DNA from: Manduca sexta
Lineage: Eukaryota; Arthropoda; Insecta; Lepidoptera; Sphingidae
Assembly: GCF_014839805.1 (NCBI RefSeq)
Contig: NC_051141.1
Location: 8,812,777-8,876,776, forward strand
DNA length: 64,000 nt
Direction of reading: 5' to 3'
Part shown: in pieces, positions 24,800-37,813 of the stretch
Layout of the letters: each line of letters starts with the position of its first letter
Numbering within the stretch: the first letter of the stretch is position 1
Translations under genes and position numbers: made by a program
Notes under the pieces: generated by a model
What the model was told of the DNA's origin: nothing
Database searches by the model: none
The model's input: only the letters and a program-made list of their open reading frames with translations

Positions 24800-25530
24800 T
24801 GTATAAAATGAATCTAACACGTCATATGATAGAACGTATTACTTTAATTATTAAACGTGGTGCTTAACAATTGGCTTTTCGAGTTGTAAACGTCCTTTAC
24901 TTTACTTAAGGTTGTAAGCTTAGGTGGCGGAGATGTAATTGTACACGGTACGAGTACGACGACCGTGTACAGGTCCTGGGTTTGAATCCTGGTCGGGTCA
25001 AAATATATATGACTGGGTTCTTCAATTTTAAAAATTACCCAGTTGCACCTCGGTGTCAGGAATTTGGCGGTGTGATACCGTAAACCCGTTGGTCCTGCGA
25101 CTGTTTCGGTCATGTCCTATTGCCGTCACATCGGACTATGAGAGTGAAGGAACAGAGAGAGCACAAACATAATACACGGGTATTGCGTAAATACATGTGC
25201 ATTATAGTAATGTCTCCTACGTACCTGCCAGATTTCCGTTGAGATAGGCTGCCGTGGCCAAAATTCGGTCAGGAAGGAATCACTTGATGTGACAATACCT
25301 CCCTAGTTCATTATTTATTCTCGCTTTGCTAAGAAGGGAAGTAGACAAATAATATTTTTCAACTCCTGCCTATTTTTATATTTCATGAATTTTATTGCGG
25401 AATAAAGACTAGAAACTTGACGAACTTTGCCGCTCGGTGTAATGAAATGTGGCCTCTGCTGAACTGACTGCTGAACTGAGCTTACAGGTCGATCTGAGGA
25501 TGGGAAAGTCTCTGAAAGTCTTTATTAAAA
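24800..25530 (+). repeat. Repeat F, interrupted by a nested SINE
   Basis: The flanks 24800-24915 (gaatctaacacgtcatatga, cgagttgtaaacgtcc) and 25301-25530 (ctcgctttgctaagaaggga, aactcctgcctattttt, cgctcggtgtaatgaaatg) match the continuous copy at 32935-33270. That copy lacks the SINE-B sequence present here, so the SINE inserted into this copy. Confidence 0.65.
24921..25300 (+). repeat. tRNA-derived SINE, family B (copy 2)
   Basis: A box-B-like ctgggtttgaatcctggtcg lies near 24977. The body is shared with 2036-2395: acccagttgcacctcggtgt, gtgataccg, catcggactatgagagtgaa, ctatagtaatgtctcc-like and gccgtggccaaaattcg. It lies inside repeat F. Confidence 0.7.
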
Positions 25531-25800
25531 TATTGTATTCCTAAATCTCGAAAAGGGCACGGTATGGTTTTTATTGCAACAAAATGCAATCATTCGAGCG
25601 GAGCCGCGTGGTGAAGTTAGTAGTTATAGACTTTAGATGGTACCGGGTTGTACGAGATCTAATAATCGACTGTCACCGCGCAACACGGTATTATGTACCG
25701 TACTTCACATAAGCTTTTACTTACCTTTATCGATGCTTTTGCAAACAATACGTTAGATAACAACACTGCGTTCTGATATGTAATTGTATTGGTATCAGAT

Positions 25801-26617
25801 TTAGTACAGGATCCCTGGTATACTTTTCATTGTTTATTACTATCAAGCTGATATTTCGTGAGTAGCTTCCTTTTGACTAGACGCCCAAGTTTTTCCGTAC
25901 AGTAATGTTGGTAAATGGTAGCTTAATAGGGGTAGCAAGGATAAAATATGTTGATTTGACGAATTGAAAAAAAATATTACTAACCGAATTTTTCTTAGTT
26001 AATTATCGAGATAATTATATAAATAACGTGAAATAATATTTGTCCTACAAAATATAAGGTTTGGTTAGGGAGTCCCCTCTCTCCAACATGTATCATAAAC
26101 AAGGTCATGAAAAAAGTACTAACCAGCTGTTTTTTTTTTATTAATTATCTAACATTTGCATAGTTTACTACTCACATTGTCCTACAAATTGCATGGTATG
26201 TCATCTTGGTCCTATGCTCAAAAGTTGTCAATATCGCAGGACTTTTTTTTTATTAGTAACTGCAGGACAATGGTATCACATGATAGGTTAATATATTTGT
26301 CGTCCAAATAAAACAATGTCCTACCAAAAAAAGGTATGTTTTATTAGTCTTACAAGATTAGTAACTTTTGGGTATACAAAATGAAATGAAATAAAACGAT
26401 TGAAAATTGAACTTACATTAAATTAATTCTTAGTAAAATATAGTTCAGTTTCAATTCGTCAAATCAACATATTTTATCCTTGCTACCCCTATTAAGCTAC
26501 CATTTACCAACATTACTGTAAGGAAAAACTTGGGCGTCTAGTCAAAAGGAAGCTACTCACGAAAAATCAGCTTGATAGTAATAAACGATGAAAAATGTAC
26601 TAGGGAACCTGTACTAA
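25801..26617. mobile_element. Long inverted-repeat element, 169-bp arms
   Basis: Arms 25801-25969 and 26449-26617 are complementary along their length with scattered mismatches and no net indel. Tips read TTAGTACAGG and CCTGTACTAA. The interior of about 480 bp holds repeated gtcctac(a/c)aa motifs but no transposase-like frame. No clear target duplication was found. A foldback DNA transposon is the likely identity. In the Pde7 pre-mRNA it would form a long stem ending 246 nt before exon b. Confidence 0.75.
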
Positions 26618-26863
26618 TTGCCAAATAAACGTCAAAACTTTTATGAAAAGAAGAAGACTAATATTTTAAATTCGTGTTTTTACGGCACACTTGCGCAATA
26701 TTGGTAATAATTTTTGTTATCTGCAATTTTAAATTATTGCGAAGTATTCATTCATTAGACCTGTTGCGTAAACAAAAGTCTAGCCGTTACTTCTGTACTT
26801 CTGGCGCGTAAGGTATAAGACTCAAGCTAATGCAAAACTATAATAAAAAAACATTGTTTACAG

Positions 26864-27054
26864 GTCAGGACGACATGCTGAACTCGCCCTGCCTCTCAAT
26901 CTACCGCATAGTCGAGATAGAGTCCATCGTAGGACGAGGTGTGTTCACGGGACGGTTTCTGACAATGCATAAACGCCGTAAAAAGCCATTGGTCACAAGA
27001 TCACTGAGTACAGAGCGCGCGCTGCTTGACGATCTGCAACACGGACAGGTGGAG
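26864..27054 (+). CDS. Pde7: Pde7 coding exon b (linker before the catalytic domain)
   Basis: This 191-nt exon follows ...tttacag and ends at GTGGAG before gtaagt. It is entered with two bases of a split codon and leaves in phase 0. It encodes residues 16-79: a region with [20 protein letters not shown], then a basic patch (HKRRKK), then [16 protein letters not shown]. The last segment aligns with the PDE7 sequence just before the catalytic domain (the LDDDYNGQAK region of human PDE7A). Base composition is clearly richer in GC than the flanking intron, and codon usage looks coding. The in-frame ATG at 26830 lies in the intron and is not taken as a start. A 169-bp-arm palindrome ends 246 bp upstream of the acceptor. 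Confidence 0.85.
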
Positions 27055-27462
27055 GTAAGTATACTGAAAGCACCTCTCTTCCACGCCCTCATATACGCAG
27101 TTCTCAATGATTTATGACTGTGTTGACAGTGTCTACATAAATATATATACATTTTCGTTTTATCAGGTAGTTAAAGAGCATCATCCTGCTATTGTCTATC
27201 TATATTTGAAGAAATATGTTGTGGAAATTTTGATTATTATTGGATTTGCTGATTGACTTTGTGATGATCAATTACTTTAGACAAAATGGTGAACCAGCGA
27301 TTATAAATAAATAATAAATATATGATAAATGGTTTATTTCTAACTAAACTTTCGTTTGACTGCTGCCAAAAATTAGTAAAAAATATGGACATACGAAAAA
27401 CGTGTACAGAGGTATACTTTAGGTGTTATTATTAACGCACTGTAACTGTAATACATATACAA

Positions 27463-27629
27463 CAGAATCCGGTTATAACGACTTCGGTTATTGCGACGTA
27501 TCGGTTATAACGACTAAATAGTAAGGTCCCTTTAAATAAATGTATATAAAAACTATCGTTTATAACGGCTATCAGATATAGCAACAAGTTTGGTGGTCCC
27601 TTCAATGTCGCTATAACCGGTTTTCCCTG
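27463..27629. mobile_element. Short MITE with ggttataacgac repeats
   Basis: The left side has three spaced copies of (c)ggttat(aa/tg)cgac; the right end reads gtcgctataaccggttttcc as an inverted counterpart. Ends cag/ctg and repeated ggttataacgac sites recall pogo/Tigger-related MITEs, but no TA duplication is visible, so the superfamily is tentative. Confidence 0.5.
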
Positions 27630-27639
27630 ATTTGAAAAT

Positions 27640-28910
27640 AAAATTAAATCACTTAACTAGAAATATGTAAATGGATCACTTTATTTCAAAATGACGGCAA
27701 TATCTCAGAATCCATTAGGTATATTATTATATATTCGTTACTGCATGGATACATATAACCATATTAATAATTACAACGAATAGCTAAGTCCTTAACGGCC
27801 TATATACACCTCATGTTTCTTTTGTCTTTCGATGTTGTAATTTCAGCCAGTAAACGTGACTACCACAAATAATTTTAGAAATATGAACTAAAATAATAAT
27901 TAGGCAAATGAAAGCCAGCTTAAGATTAAATAAAATATCACGCTTGGATAGTACTTACATAACATTATTTACGCGATTGCAGAACAATGCGTCGTGTCCT
28001 TACACACGATAGTACACCGATCATGGTCATTGCGGAGTCCTCAGCGGGCGCGTATTCTCAACATCACAAATTTTAATGCCATTTGTTTGTATTCATAAGG
28101 CGATTGCGCCCACTGTACGTACTTCTATACGTTCATGTGACATATAGCAGCGTGACGTTCTGCCTTCCAAGTAGTTTGTGCAAGACGGCTGGCGCTCTTG
28201 AATTTTGAGTTACATGCCTAAATCCCGTTAATGGTTTGAGGCATACAAAAATATGCATATTTTTAAATCTCGAATGGCATAGTCAACTTTGTTTACAGTG
28301 GAACTTTTTACACACAAATGAATTTAAATGAAACTTATTTGCGTAAACGCATTAAACAAAATGTGCATTTACGCGGCAAGACTGCAAATTCTTGTTCTAT
28401 AAGAATTATTCTGAAAAGCGTACAATTGTACAGATTAAACATGAGCAAAGCGAATTGCGATATTTGTGTCTTCGATAATCTATCGTATGTATATTGTTTC
28501 ATCCCTTCGTAATTAAAACTATAAAATCAACAAAAGCGTGTGGGTTGTTTTTAAAAGTTTGTGCTTCCGTCTGTTGTTAAGAAATTGTAAATTTATATAA
28601 ATACAACGCAGTGTACATGAAGTGTTTGATGCGTATTAAAATTCCTTCCGGATGGAAGCACTCAATGAAAAATCACCAAGAGTTTTATAAACACGCTACG
28701 GCGCTGGGATCCTCGGCTTAGACTAACAAGTGTTTGTTTTACTCGTACATCACTATCCATGCGAATTCGAAGCTTTAGCGAATGATAAATACATGTTAAT
28801 CATATGAACCTTAACTTGTGGTTCTGATCTGTTATATCCGATGTCACAAATTGCAATTTATGAAGCGATTTTGACCGTGGTTATTTAATAATAATAATAT
28901 TTTGTTTAAT
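27640..28910. other. Intron between exons b and c, nothing recognised
   Basis: AT-rich; short open frames (such as 28318-28512) have no domain or splice context. Confidence 0.4.
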
Positions 28911-28920
28911 ATTGTTGCAG

Positions 28921-28984
28921 TGCATCCTGATCCAGGCCGCGATGTGGCAATTCAATGCATTTACATTAGAGACCGTCTCTGGGG
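28921..28984 (+). CDS. Pde7: Pde7 coding exon c (start of the catalytic domain)
   Basis: A 64-nt exon sits between attgttgcag and gtaaag. It continues from exon b in phase 0 and leaves in phase 1. Residues 80-100 include CILIQAAMWQFNAFTLETVS, which matches the [20 protein letters not shown] segment of PDE7, the first helix of the catalytic domain with its conserved W-x-F-(N/D). The exon is too short to stand out as an open frame and was found by looking for this motif between the neighbouring exons. Introns on both sides are short for this gene (1.9 and 2.4 kb). Confidence 0.88.
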
Positions 28985-31385
28985 GTAAAGTTTATTGAGG
29001 GTCGTGACATACGAGTGACTGAAGACGGTGATGATACCCCCTTTTGATTCATGATTTGAAATAATATAAACATTCAATAAGTATAGCTGACTTGTTACTC
29101 GATGTTTCGACCCTTGTGTTCTATTTACTATTGTGATTTCCAAGTAAAATGCTCACTCACTCAACCTGTTACCATTTTTAAAGTACATATTTCCATACAA
29201 GTGTAAAATTATGGCAGTATTAATTGTTATTATTTTTGAGATGTTCAGTTCCAGAAAACATTTTATTAGCTTTTGAGGGTAGTCAATGTTTAATGTAAGA
29301 ATTTATATTTCAAAGCGAATTGGAGTCGTATTTCTTACAAAATCTGGGGGCAAAGTTTTCTTGCACTTTATAATCTTAAAAGTACACAAACTATTAAAGC
29401 TCCAATAGTGTTTTGACCCTTATAAACTGCAGGATTATTGGTATCAGAAAGAGTTTCTGTGAAACATCTAATATTGCCCATTTTCCTGCTCATTGCACAA
29501 TGTACATATTTTCTAAATATGTGAATGCAGATCTCAATGTATTCAAAATGACGGTCAGTCTTCTAATAAAGTTTTCTTATAGCTACAACTATTAAGGTAG
29601 CTGCCCTGATTGCCCCACCTCACAAATCTACCCTCTATAAAGAGGTTAGCGAATATTGTTACTCTGAACGTCAGTAGGCATAGTGCTATAAATTCCTTTT
29701 TGTAGTTTTATAATTTTTACTTTAATATTTGTCATCGTATTTCTTTACCATGTAGTCTTTATATAGACTTGAAACCATTTATTTCGCCGTAATTTATAAG
29801 TCGTAAAGTGTTATGAGCGATGGTTACAAGTAAAATGTTAATAATTTTTCCCGGGATTGGAACAAGGTCTATAGTCTCTATGGCTTTTACCGTCCATTAC
29901 TAGTATTTATATGTAGAAACTCAAGACATGATTTCCAGGTAATTTGTGCTGGTGGCCCACTGAATAACTTATTAGCTCTGTTTAATAGCACTTATGAAGG
30001 GTATTTTCAGTCAAATGGGAAGCCAATGTATAATATCCCAACTTAGGGACAAGACTCGGACCACGTAAGTCCGACAGCGTGTTGACAATTTTTAGGACTT
30101 CCAACATTTCAAAATAATGGGGCCTTATTAATACGGGGTGCAAAAGTCATCGCACGTGCTATTTTGTTTGTATGCTATAACGCTTTTCTTCGAGATGGAA
30201 CAAGGCCAAATAACTGTCCATACGTTACAATCCCATTGCGCGTTGCGTGAGTGAGTGATTCGCTTGTACTATGTTTGGTATTATTTTTGGTATACTGCCA
30301 CAAATTTTAAATCAGTATCAGTAACATTATTGGCGTATTATAAAAACGGAATATTACTTCAGATCAGATGTAATTATGAGACCACAAATTTGGACTATCA
30401 CATTGACATATACGCCAGTGCAATTGATATTGACATGAATATTTGTAATACAGAAAAGAGACTAGGCACCGTTTTAGAACAGCGGGAAAATGTAACAGTC
30501 AATGACAAATTTTGTAAACAAAAGAAATCTCTTAGAAAGAAACAGTGAAATGTTATCATAATACAAAGATAAATAAATTTGGTAACGATGTTTTCTTGGC
30601 TACAACTACTGGTTTGCTGTGCTACGCCAATAACGCTAAATTATGCATCTGTTTGTTTAAACTGTATTTGCGAGTATTCATAAATACGTATGTAAATCTT
30701 AATTGATGTGCCAAAAAGGTAGTAACTTTAAACACCTAGATATAACACGTAGATATATTTTTTTTCGATGCATTCGTGGCTCATATAGTTTAAGTACAGT
30801 CCTTGTACAATTGTATAAAAGAATATTATAAGTTTGGATACGTCCGTGCGACAAGGCAACGTTACGTAACATGTAACATTGCTAGTGCACAGCACATAGC
30901 ATACTATTAGTAATGTCTGCATAATATATGAAGTAGAACAGAGCTCATGGGGAATATTTTATCTTCTTTTTCTTAACTGACTTTTTCCCTGGCTTGAACA
31001 ATATTCCGACCGTTGTGTTTGTTGATATCCTAAATTATCCAACAAATAAATAATGATAAAATCGTAAATGTGAAAGTTAGTTCGACTGCCTCTCTGTTAT
31101 CTTTTCATTGTTAAATAGATACAACTAATTCAATGTCATTTAGTAATATATTTTGAACTGCGACATTAATTTTTGGGGTATTTTAGTTTGAAATCTAAAA
31201 TCATGCTTTACATGTATAATGAACGGTACTAAGGTCAAACAAGTTAAATGGACACATAATATATGTTAAATTAATACAAATATTTTTACAGGCAATTTAA
31301 AATAAGCATTACGTCGACACTACGAAACCGCGACAAGCAAACTACAAGTACAAATATCCAACATAACAACTTACCCTTCCTGCAG
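28985..31385. other. Intron between exons c and d, nothing recognised
   Basis: No repeat or exon was recognised. The forward open frame 30255-30548 (97 codons) has no identifiable domain. Confidence 0.4.
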
Positions 31386-31582
31386 GCCGCTGCCTCCCCG
31401 TGCTTTGCGTCCATCTCTTTCAAATCTACGGATTGATCACGCATTTCAAGCTGGACGCCGCCAAGACGTGGAAGCTCTTCAGCCTCATCGAGGAGGGCTA
31501 TCACAGCACAAACCCTTACCATAACTCGGTGCACGCGGCGGACGTCACGCAGGCAATGCACTGCTTCCTGCAGCAGAAACAA
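31386..31582 (+). CDS. Pde7: Pde7 coding exon d (general-acid His and first metal ligand)
   Basis: This 197-nt exon lies between cttcctgcag and gtaaga. It is entered in phase 1 and leaves in phase 0, covering residues 101-166. It encodes [15 protein letters not shown], then [20 protein letters not shown]. In the PDE family the YHN histidine (H146 here) protonates the leaving group, and the histidine of HAADV (H150) binds the catalytic metal. VTQAMHC after HAADV is typical of PDE7; PDE8 has VLHATAYF and PDE4 differs again. Both key histidines are intact, as expected of a functional gene. The following intron is 13.4 kb and carries the Penelope-like inverted dimer. Confidence 0.95.
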
Positions 31583-32755
31583 GTAAGATTTTTTTTTGAA
31601 TCATTTGCAGCAACTGTGTCTTTAATCTTTAGAAGATATCGGTTGTTAAATTGTTTTTGTGATATTTTGTAAAGTTGTCGTATTTTGATTATATAGGTAT
31701 ATTCTTACGTATTATACAAATGAGTTCTCGATGCGATTTGTGTGAACGCGACATACTCAAAAAGTACCTAACGAATATTCATATGGTTTTTACCAATGGA
31801 CGGAGTTATTCAAAAGAAAGGTTTATGTGTTTATTGATGTCTGTGTTAATTGGTTCAAATATAAGGATAATTGTTGAAGAGGTTGGAATTAATCAAACCG
31901 ACTTAGATATTTGAATGAAAACGCAGCCTTATCCGTATAAAATCTATATTAAAAATCTAACCCACATGCTTGACGCAATCAGCTGATGCGACAATACTAA
32001 AAAGTATTAAAAGTCATTGGAAACGTTCATGTTCTACTGATTCAAAGTTTCAAATAAAGCCCATATAAAGTAACAGTATGAAATATTGAAGTCTAAAAAA
32101 ATTAAAACCACTCTCGGAAAACTATTCTGAGAAAATAGAATAATGCAGCAAGATAACTCGATTACGTTATGAACACGCTGAACGGGGTAATTATGTAAAT
32201 ATGAAATATATTGAATACTCAGCGATGCAGAAAACCCTTTGTGCTGGAAATATTAATTAATGAAAATAGGGAAAGAGATTATTAAATCTGCTTTATAAAA
32301 TGGTTTTATCTCTCATAATTCATTGAATGGCCATAAGTTATAACGAATTAGCACTTTAAGCGTAATTTAGCGTCTGATATTTAATTAGCCAATAAACTTA
32401 TTAGATTTGCATAACTCGTCACATATTTGTCTCTTCGTGCATTATTCGGAGCTCGGTAGGTATGTTTTACTTGAAGCTTATCGTTGAATCCAGCAGGTGG
32501 TGGGACCTGTTGCATTGGACGCAGTTGATTCAAGCTGAGAATAATATTTACTGAATGTCTTCATTTTTAACAAAATATTTTGACAGTTGATGACATCAAA
32601 GGTCCAGAATCGTTTATATTGAATAATATAGGTATTAAGTATGAACTCGAATAAAATTTACCAAAAGGTATACTTCAGTGGTATCTATCCTGTGCTAATA
32701 ACTTATTGCACACCGTCACTGCTACTACGTATATATATATATATGTAGCCTATAT

Positions 32756-32794
32756 ATATTTCTACTACCTACATAATGTAGGTAGTAGAAATAT
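32756..32794. repeat. Perfect hairpin, 19-bp arms, 1-nt loop
   Basis: atatttctactacctacat (32756-32774) is complementary to 32776-32794. It follows a (TA)n stretch at about 32731-32760. Confidence 0.92.
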
Positions 32795-32869
32795 TTTTTC
32801 TTTTTGACACCACAAAAGCATTTCCCAAAAAAGATTCATTTATTATTTATAATAATTATATTATTACTA

Positions 32870-33440
32870 GCTGACCCGACAGACTAGACGGAATTTCCGT
32901 GCTTTCCGGCGTTTTTGCCATGCCTATTGTAATCAAATCTAACAGCTCATGTGATAGGACCCTTTCATTTAATTTTATCCGTGGTGCTTTATAACTAGCT
33001 TATCTAGTTGTAAACGTCCCTATCCTTGAGGTTAAATCGCCTCCTTACATCATGATTTTGTCACCCGCATTGCTCTGGAGGGAAGTGGACAATTAATATT
33101 TCCAACTCCTCCCTATTTTTTCTTTTGATTAATTTCGTTGCGGGATAATGACATATTAGTTTTCCCTGAGACTCGCCGAGCTTCACTGCTCGGTGTCACA
33201 AAATGCGTGCCACTGCTGATCCTGGCTTACAGGAGTTGTAGTGGTGGGTGTGAGGGCGGGAAAGTCTCTAGCTGACCCGACAGACGTTGTCCCGTCTTAA
33301 CTATGAATTTGCAATTTTTTTATTTTTTTCTTTCATGAGAACCTTTCTTCCTGACAATAAACACAAAAATATTGTGAAATCGATCCAGTCGTTCACGCGT
33401 AATCAAGGGAAATAGGGATTCATTTTGATATATATAGATA
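32870..33440 (+). repeat. Repeat E and F composite
   Basis: An E-type start (ctgacccgacagac) at 32872 leads into F sequence (32935-33270, as at 24800-25530), followed by a second E start CTAGCTGACCCGACAGACG at 33270 and E's end (cgttcacgcg, aaatagggattc, tatatatagat) by 33440. E and F may be parts of one family, or F may have inserted in E. Confidence 0.55.
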
Positions 33441-35834
33441 ATAAATAAAATTATTAGCCGTTTCGTACCCTCCCCTTTTAACATTCCGTATATTTAAAAA
33501 AAAATTGGTTATAAATTTTTATGGTATTGTTTTAATCATGGTTGGTAAAATTTTCCATGACATAATTAGGTAAAATAAAACAAGAATTACGTTCGTATAA
33601 TCGTGAATTACGGCGACTGTTGTAATCAGGTCCGTCAGGTTAATCTGTCACAGAATTTCAAGATGAATGAAAGTAGCCTTGTAATGTAAACTCAGCAAGC
33701 AGACTAGTTTTACTGGTATCGGCTTAAGTACCATGACAATAAACGTGCTCCACTTGATAGTGAGCGCTGCTTCTGCCCACATACAGTGGCGACCCCCCCT
33801 TAGAATTTGAATAAGAAAGCTCTGTATGGCGCAGAGCGATGTTTGTCATCCTTGGATCTCGGAACTGAAATGGTATCCTTAAAACCTGTATACAACCATG
33901 GGGAATACGCATGAAGCGAGCAGATGAATCAGTTGCTGAATGGTGTTGTGTTCGTAATGTGGTCTGGAACATTATGATATAGAAATCATACTAGATACAA
34001 TATGCGTCTCTCGATTGTCGGCTTTCAATACATACGGGTTGTCATAAATTGTTGTAAAAGGATACCATCGTGGAATTTCCCAAATTCCCTCAATGTCAAA
34101 GTTTCACCTTATACTAGCTGTGTATATACATTTCCTTACGTAATCGTCCTTCTTTCCTTTAATGCCAATGTGGCCGTCAATGATTCTTTTGTTAATTTGG
34201 GGATATTTATGTTTAGTGGAGATCAGTTTACCAGCAGGCGACCTACTTGCTCGTTTGCCTATGATATCCATAGGCGTGGGGATGGCGGGGTGTCAATGGT
34301 GATCGTCCTAGAAACGTCTTTGCCGTCACTGGAATAAACCTCGCGCTTATACGAGGGACTCGCTAGGTGAGGACCTTTTTCATTACGTATGAAATCGAAT
34401 AGCTTTTTTTGCTTCTGTATTTTTTGCTGCGGCTAGTTACGCCAATGAATTATGAATTCTTATATGGATTCTTATTATTATTATATCATAGGGAAAAAAG
34501 AGCAAGCATGAAAACTAAGTTATATTCAGTAATATGCAATATACCTACCGACTTTCTTTAATTTTATCAAGTAATTTATGTTCGGTATACGATTTCCGGC
34601 CGGTAATAGCGATATATAAAGCAAGATATGGGCATTTAATATGTTACGGTTATCGACTACTATTAGCCGAAACAGTGTGTTGACCGAAATGTTTTGACGT
34701 CTTTTGTACTATAACTCTGTGGCTGCACTTGGATACGGTTTTGTTGTTTCATTTGTCGCGTTGAGACATTATTTTACTTACAGATATGTTCGTGGCCTAG
34801 TTACACGTGCCGTTGAAAGGTGGGAGCATCTTTTGTTAAGGCTGCTCTCGACCGATTATTGTGTCTAGAGGGAAACTAAACAATCGTCGTTTAACTGATC
34901 TTTGCTCCATGATTGTCTACGTGATACAGAATAAAGAATACAACTACGGTGATACGAAGATAGGTGTAGGTGAGATTGATAACAATAGTTCACAACAGAA
35001 CAATGTTTTTGTTCATGACATGATTATATTATTTATGTAAGCTATGGGTGGTAGTGAAAATTATTTTTTTATTTTTCGTTACAAGACGCAACTCCCATAC
35101 ATAAAGATCTTTATTTTTTTATTACCTGCAATTGTTTAACTGCGGTTATCCATCTGTTGTAAACAACAATGTTATTCAAAAGTCATATTTTTATATAAAT
35201 ATATCATCTACGGTTTGTAAACGTTCCCTCCTTCCTATAACCTGGGGTCCTTCAAACGGAACGTGAATGCAGGCCGGCATGACTGTGCCGAGTGTCCAGA
35301 GATGCTGGTATCTTTGGTCGGTCGGCACTTTCTATAGGCTTCACTTTCCTTAACATCAGGTGCAGTGAAGCCACTTTGCCGAGCTTCTATAAAAAAAGTA
35401 CATCCAGACTAATATAATATAATGTCTGTGGCAAAATTGTGTCGTTATATCGTGGTTTTCGTATAACAAAAACATTGCAAGTCAATTTAGATAATTTTGA
35501 AATTCCGTGTCAAATTAAGTTTCAAATTGAGTTCCTCATGTGATTTGCATTAGTGTAGATTGATCCTCAGCTCCTTTTATTCAGGCAATTAGATCACAGA
35601 AATCTGGTAATCCGATGTTAATACGAAAGAAGCCATCTAACCACGTAAACAAAGTTACTTTTTTTTTAACAAAAATTTTTAATTTTACCTTCAAAAAATA
35701 AAGATAGTATGTTATATCCAGAAATTCTATCAGAAATCATGCCGGTTCAAGATTTGCCAGTTACCATAGTACCTGGCTGAGTGACTAAACTCACACAGAT
35801 ACATAAAATTATATCGAAGCTGTGGATGAGTTCA
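33441..35834. other. Intron, no gene recognised
   Basis: The largest open frame is 34002-34337 (111 codons). It has no recognisable domain and no conserved neighbours, so it is left out. Nothing else was recognised. Confidence 0.4.
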
Positions 35835-35980
35835 AGCCTTTCAATACCTCTGGTCTATGTTTAGAAACATTGTCCGGCTAAACTAAAGGAAGGAATATTC
35901 GTGGGTCCTCAAATCAGGAGAGTACCTATAGGATGGTATAAAATTTGAGGGAGTCTGGAACTCTTTGAACAGGGTCAATA
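35835..35980 (+). pseudogene. Strongly decayed copy of the multicopy arthropod ORF seen at 54900-55975
   Basis: In broken frames this stretch encodes FQYL near 35850, then KEGIFVGPQIR at about 35886-35918, then a WNSLNRV-like piece (about 35956-35972). These are the same motifs in the same order as FQYLKTFFPKL, LKEGIFVGPQIRKLM and AWNSLKCIIRQF of the reverse-strand copy at 55196-55969. A stop codon and frameshifts separate them. Neither end of the copy could be defined. It shows the family is dispersed in this genome. Confidence 0.7.
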
Positions 35981-36294
35981 GTTTTTTCTAAAAAAAAGGA
36001 ATAATTATAAAGAGATTGTTGAGTCGCAGAATTACGAGCGTATGGGTGCAAAATTGTCTCTAAAAATTCATTTTTGCATTCCTTATTAGATTTTTAATCA
36101 AAAAGCTCGTGGTGGTTAGAGTGCTTAAAATGGTGAGAGATTGCACCAAAAATTAAATTCCTTTGAGCAACATTACCAACATTTTGGGACCAAACTATGT
36201 TAAGTGAAAATAGTTGGTCCTTTGTGGGAGACACAATAAAATTATGAAAGACAGCTAATATTATAATTTGTTAACTGTCCATTGTTTATTTAGA

Positions 36295-36810
36295 TGTCCC
36301 ATCTCATCTCATCAGCCTACAACTGCCCACTGCCGAACATAGGCCTCCCCTAGGGCGCGCCATGTTGCTACGTCCTCCACTCTCCTCATTCAGCGTCCAT
36401 CGGCGATCCTCCGAATGTTTCATCGGACCAGCGGGTCGGAGGTCGTCCTATGCTACGATTACCGAGACGCGGTTTCCACTCTAGGACTCGTCTGCTCCAG
36501 CGGTCATCGGTCCTACGACAGATATGGCCAGCCCACTGCCACTTCAGCTGGCTTATTCACCGAGCTATGTCCGTTACTTTGGTTCTCTCACGGATAACCT
36601 CATTTCTGATTTTATATGCGGGAGAGACACCTAGCATAGCTCGTTCCATCGCCCGCTGCGCGACCTTAAATTTGTGGACTAGCCCCACCGTCAGTGTCCA
36701 CGTCTCGACACCATACGTCATCACCGGTAGGACGCAATGCTCGAAGACTTTCGTCTTCAAGCCTTGTGGAATCGCCGACATAGAAGCCCAAAAAAAGTCT
36801 GACTTGCCCT
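36295..36810 (-). pseudogene. RTE-clade LINE, 3' fragment
   Basis: Read on the reverse strand this gives the region after the reverse transcriptase core of RTE-type elements: a 74-codon open stretch (36557-36781) with LPVMTYGVETWTLT and RAMERAMLGVS, ending TKVTDIAR before a stop. Further motifs follow: KWQWAGHI, a DDRW block and GRPPTRW. The 3' end carries aggcctatgttcggcagtgg and a short gatgagatgag run, as in RTE tails. The catalytic core is absent and the frame is broken, so it is inactive. No target duplication was identified. Confidence 0.8.
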
Positions 36811-37813
36811 AAAATTATTTACCTAAGTACACAAAACCGAATATGGAACCATAATCATAATTTTACAAAACAATTTTCCATAAGATATAAAACATTCCGC
36901 GCTATGTATCGCTGCACCGCGCCGCGCCGGTTCGCCTCGAGCGCACCTACAAACACACTACAGCACCTTAACACACACTATCACACCCACACCGTATCAG
37001 TATAGACACATTTTGTTCATAATATCGAACACGCACACAAAATATAAGTACTCATCACTCTCACACTCGTTGGGTTTTACGAGGCTTTTTGCCTCAATAT
37101 TTCCTTCTCTCTCACACTCATGGAGAGAATATGGCTAAAATTCTACCACACATGTATAGCTATAGTAGGTTTCTATATCAGTCAGTACTTAAAAATAATC
37201 CAGGTTTTTGGCTCCATAGATATTGTATAAAATTCCAGGTTGCCAAGTTTTAAAACTTACTCCATTCTAGTAACATTTGTTCTGCGTAATATTCCTTATT
37301 AAAATTATATTTTTTTTTAATTATTCTAAATATCTGAGGATTCTAGTATAACCTTAATTATAATTGCATTATTATAATTATTGTAATATCTGCACTATAA
37401 TTTTACATATCGAAAAGTTTTTGTCACATTTTAAGCAGTAATTTTGTAGAATTCGGAATTAGCAACATCAGTTATTTATTTGTTTTGATTGAGCCGGTGA
37501 TACATTTTTAAATATTTGTGTTTATTAAGGTTTTTTTGAGTTATATTAAACATTTAAATACAAAGTAAATTAGTGAAATGATTTTTTGTGATGTGTGTAA
37601 AAAGTTTTTATCGGCTAGAATAGGTAAATTTGTGAGGTTATCGTGGACAACAACAACTTTATACTAGTTTGGCGAGTGGCGCGAAATGTACGCCTGACTT
37701 CAAGAAACTATAAGGTATTTATCACATCGCGCATTGACACCCTTGTAATAGTAGTTTTTATGAGATTAGTATATAGATCATTTATATAGTTTGTTTGTTA
37801 TTACACCACAAGA

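Noticed and set aside
33724..34337. Open frames of 82 (reverse) and 111 (forward) codons
   Set aside because: No domain, no splice partners and no family I recognise; expected by chance in a window of this size.
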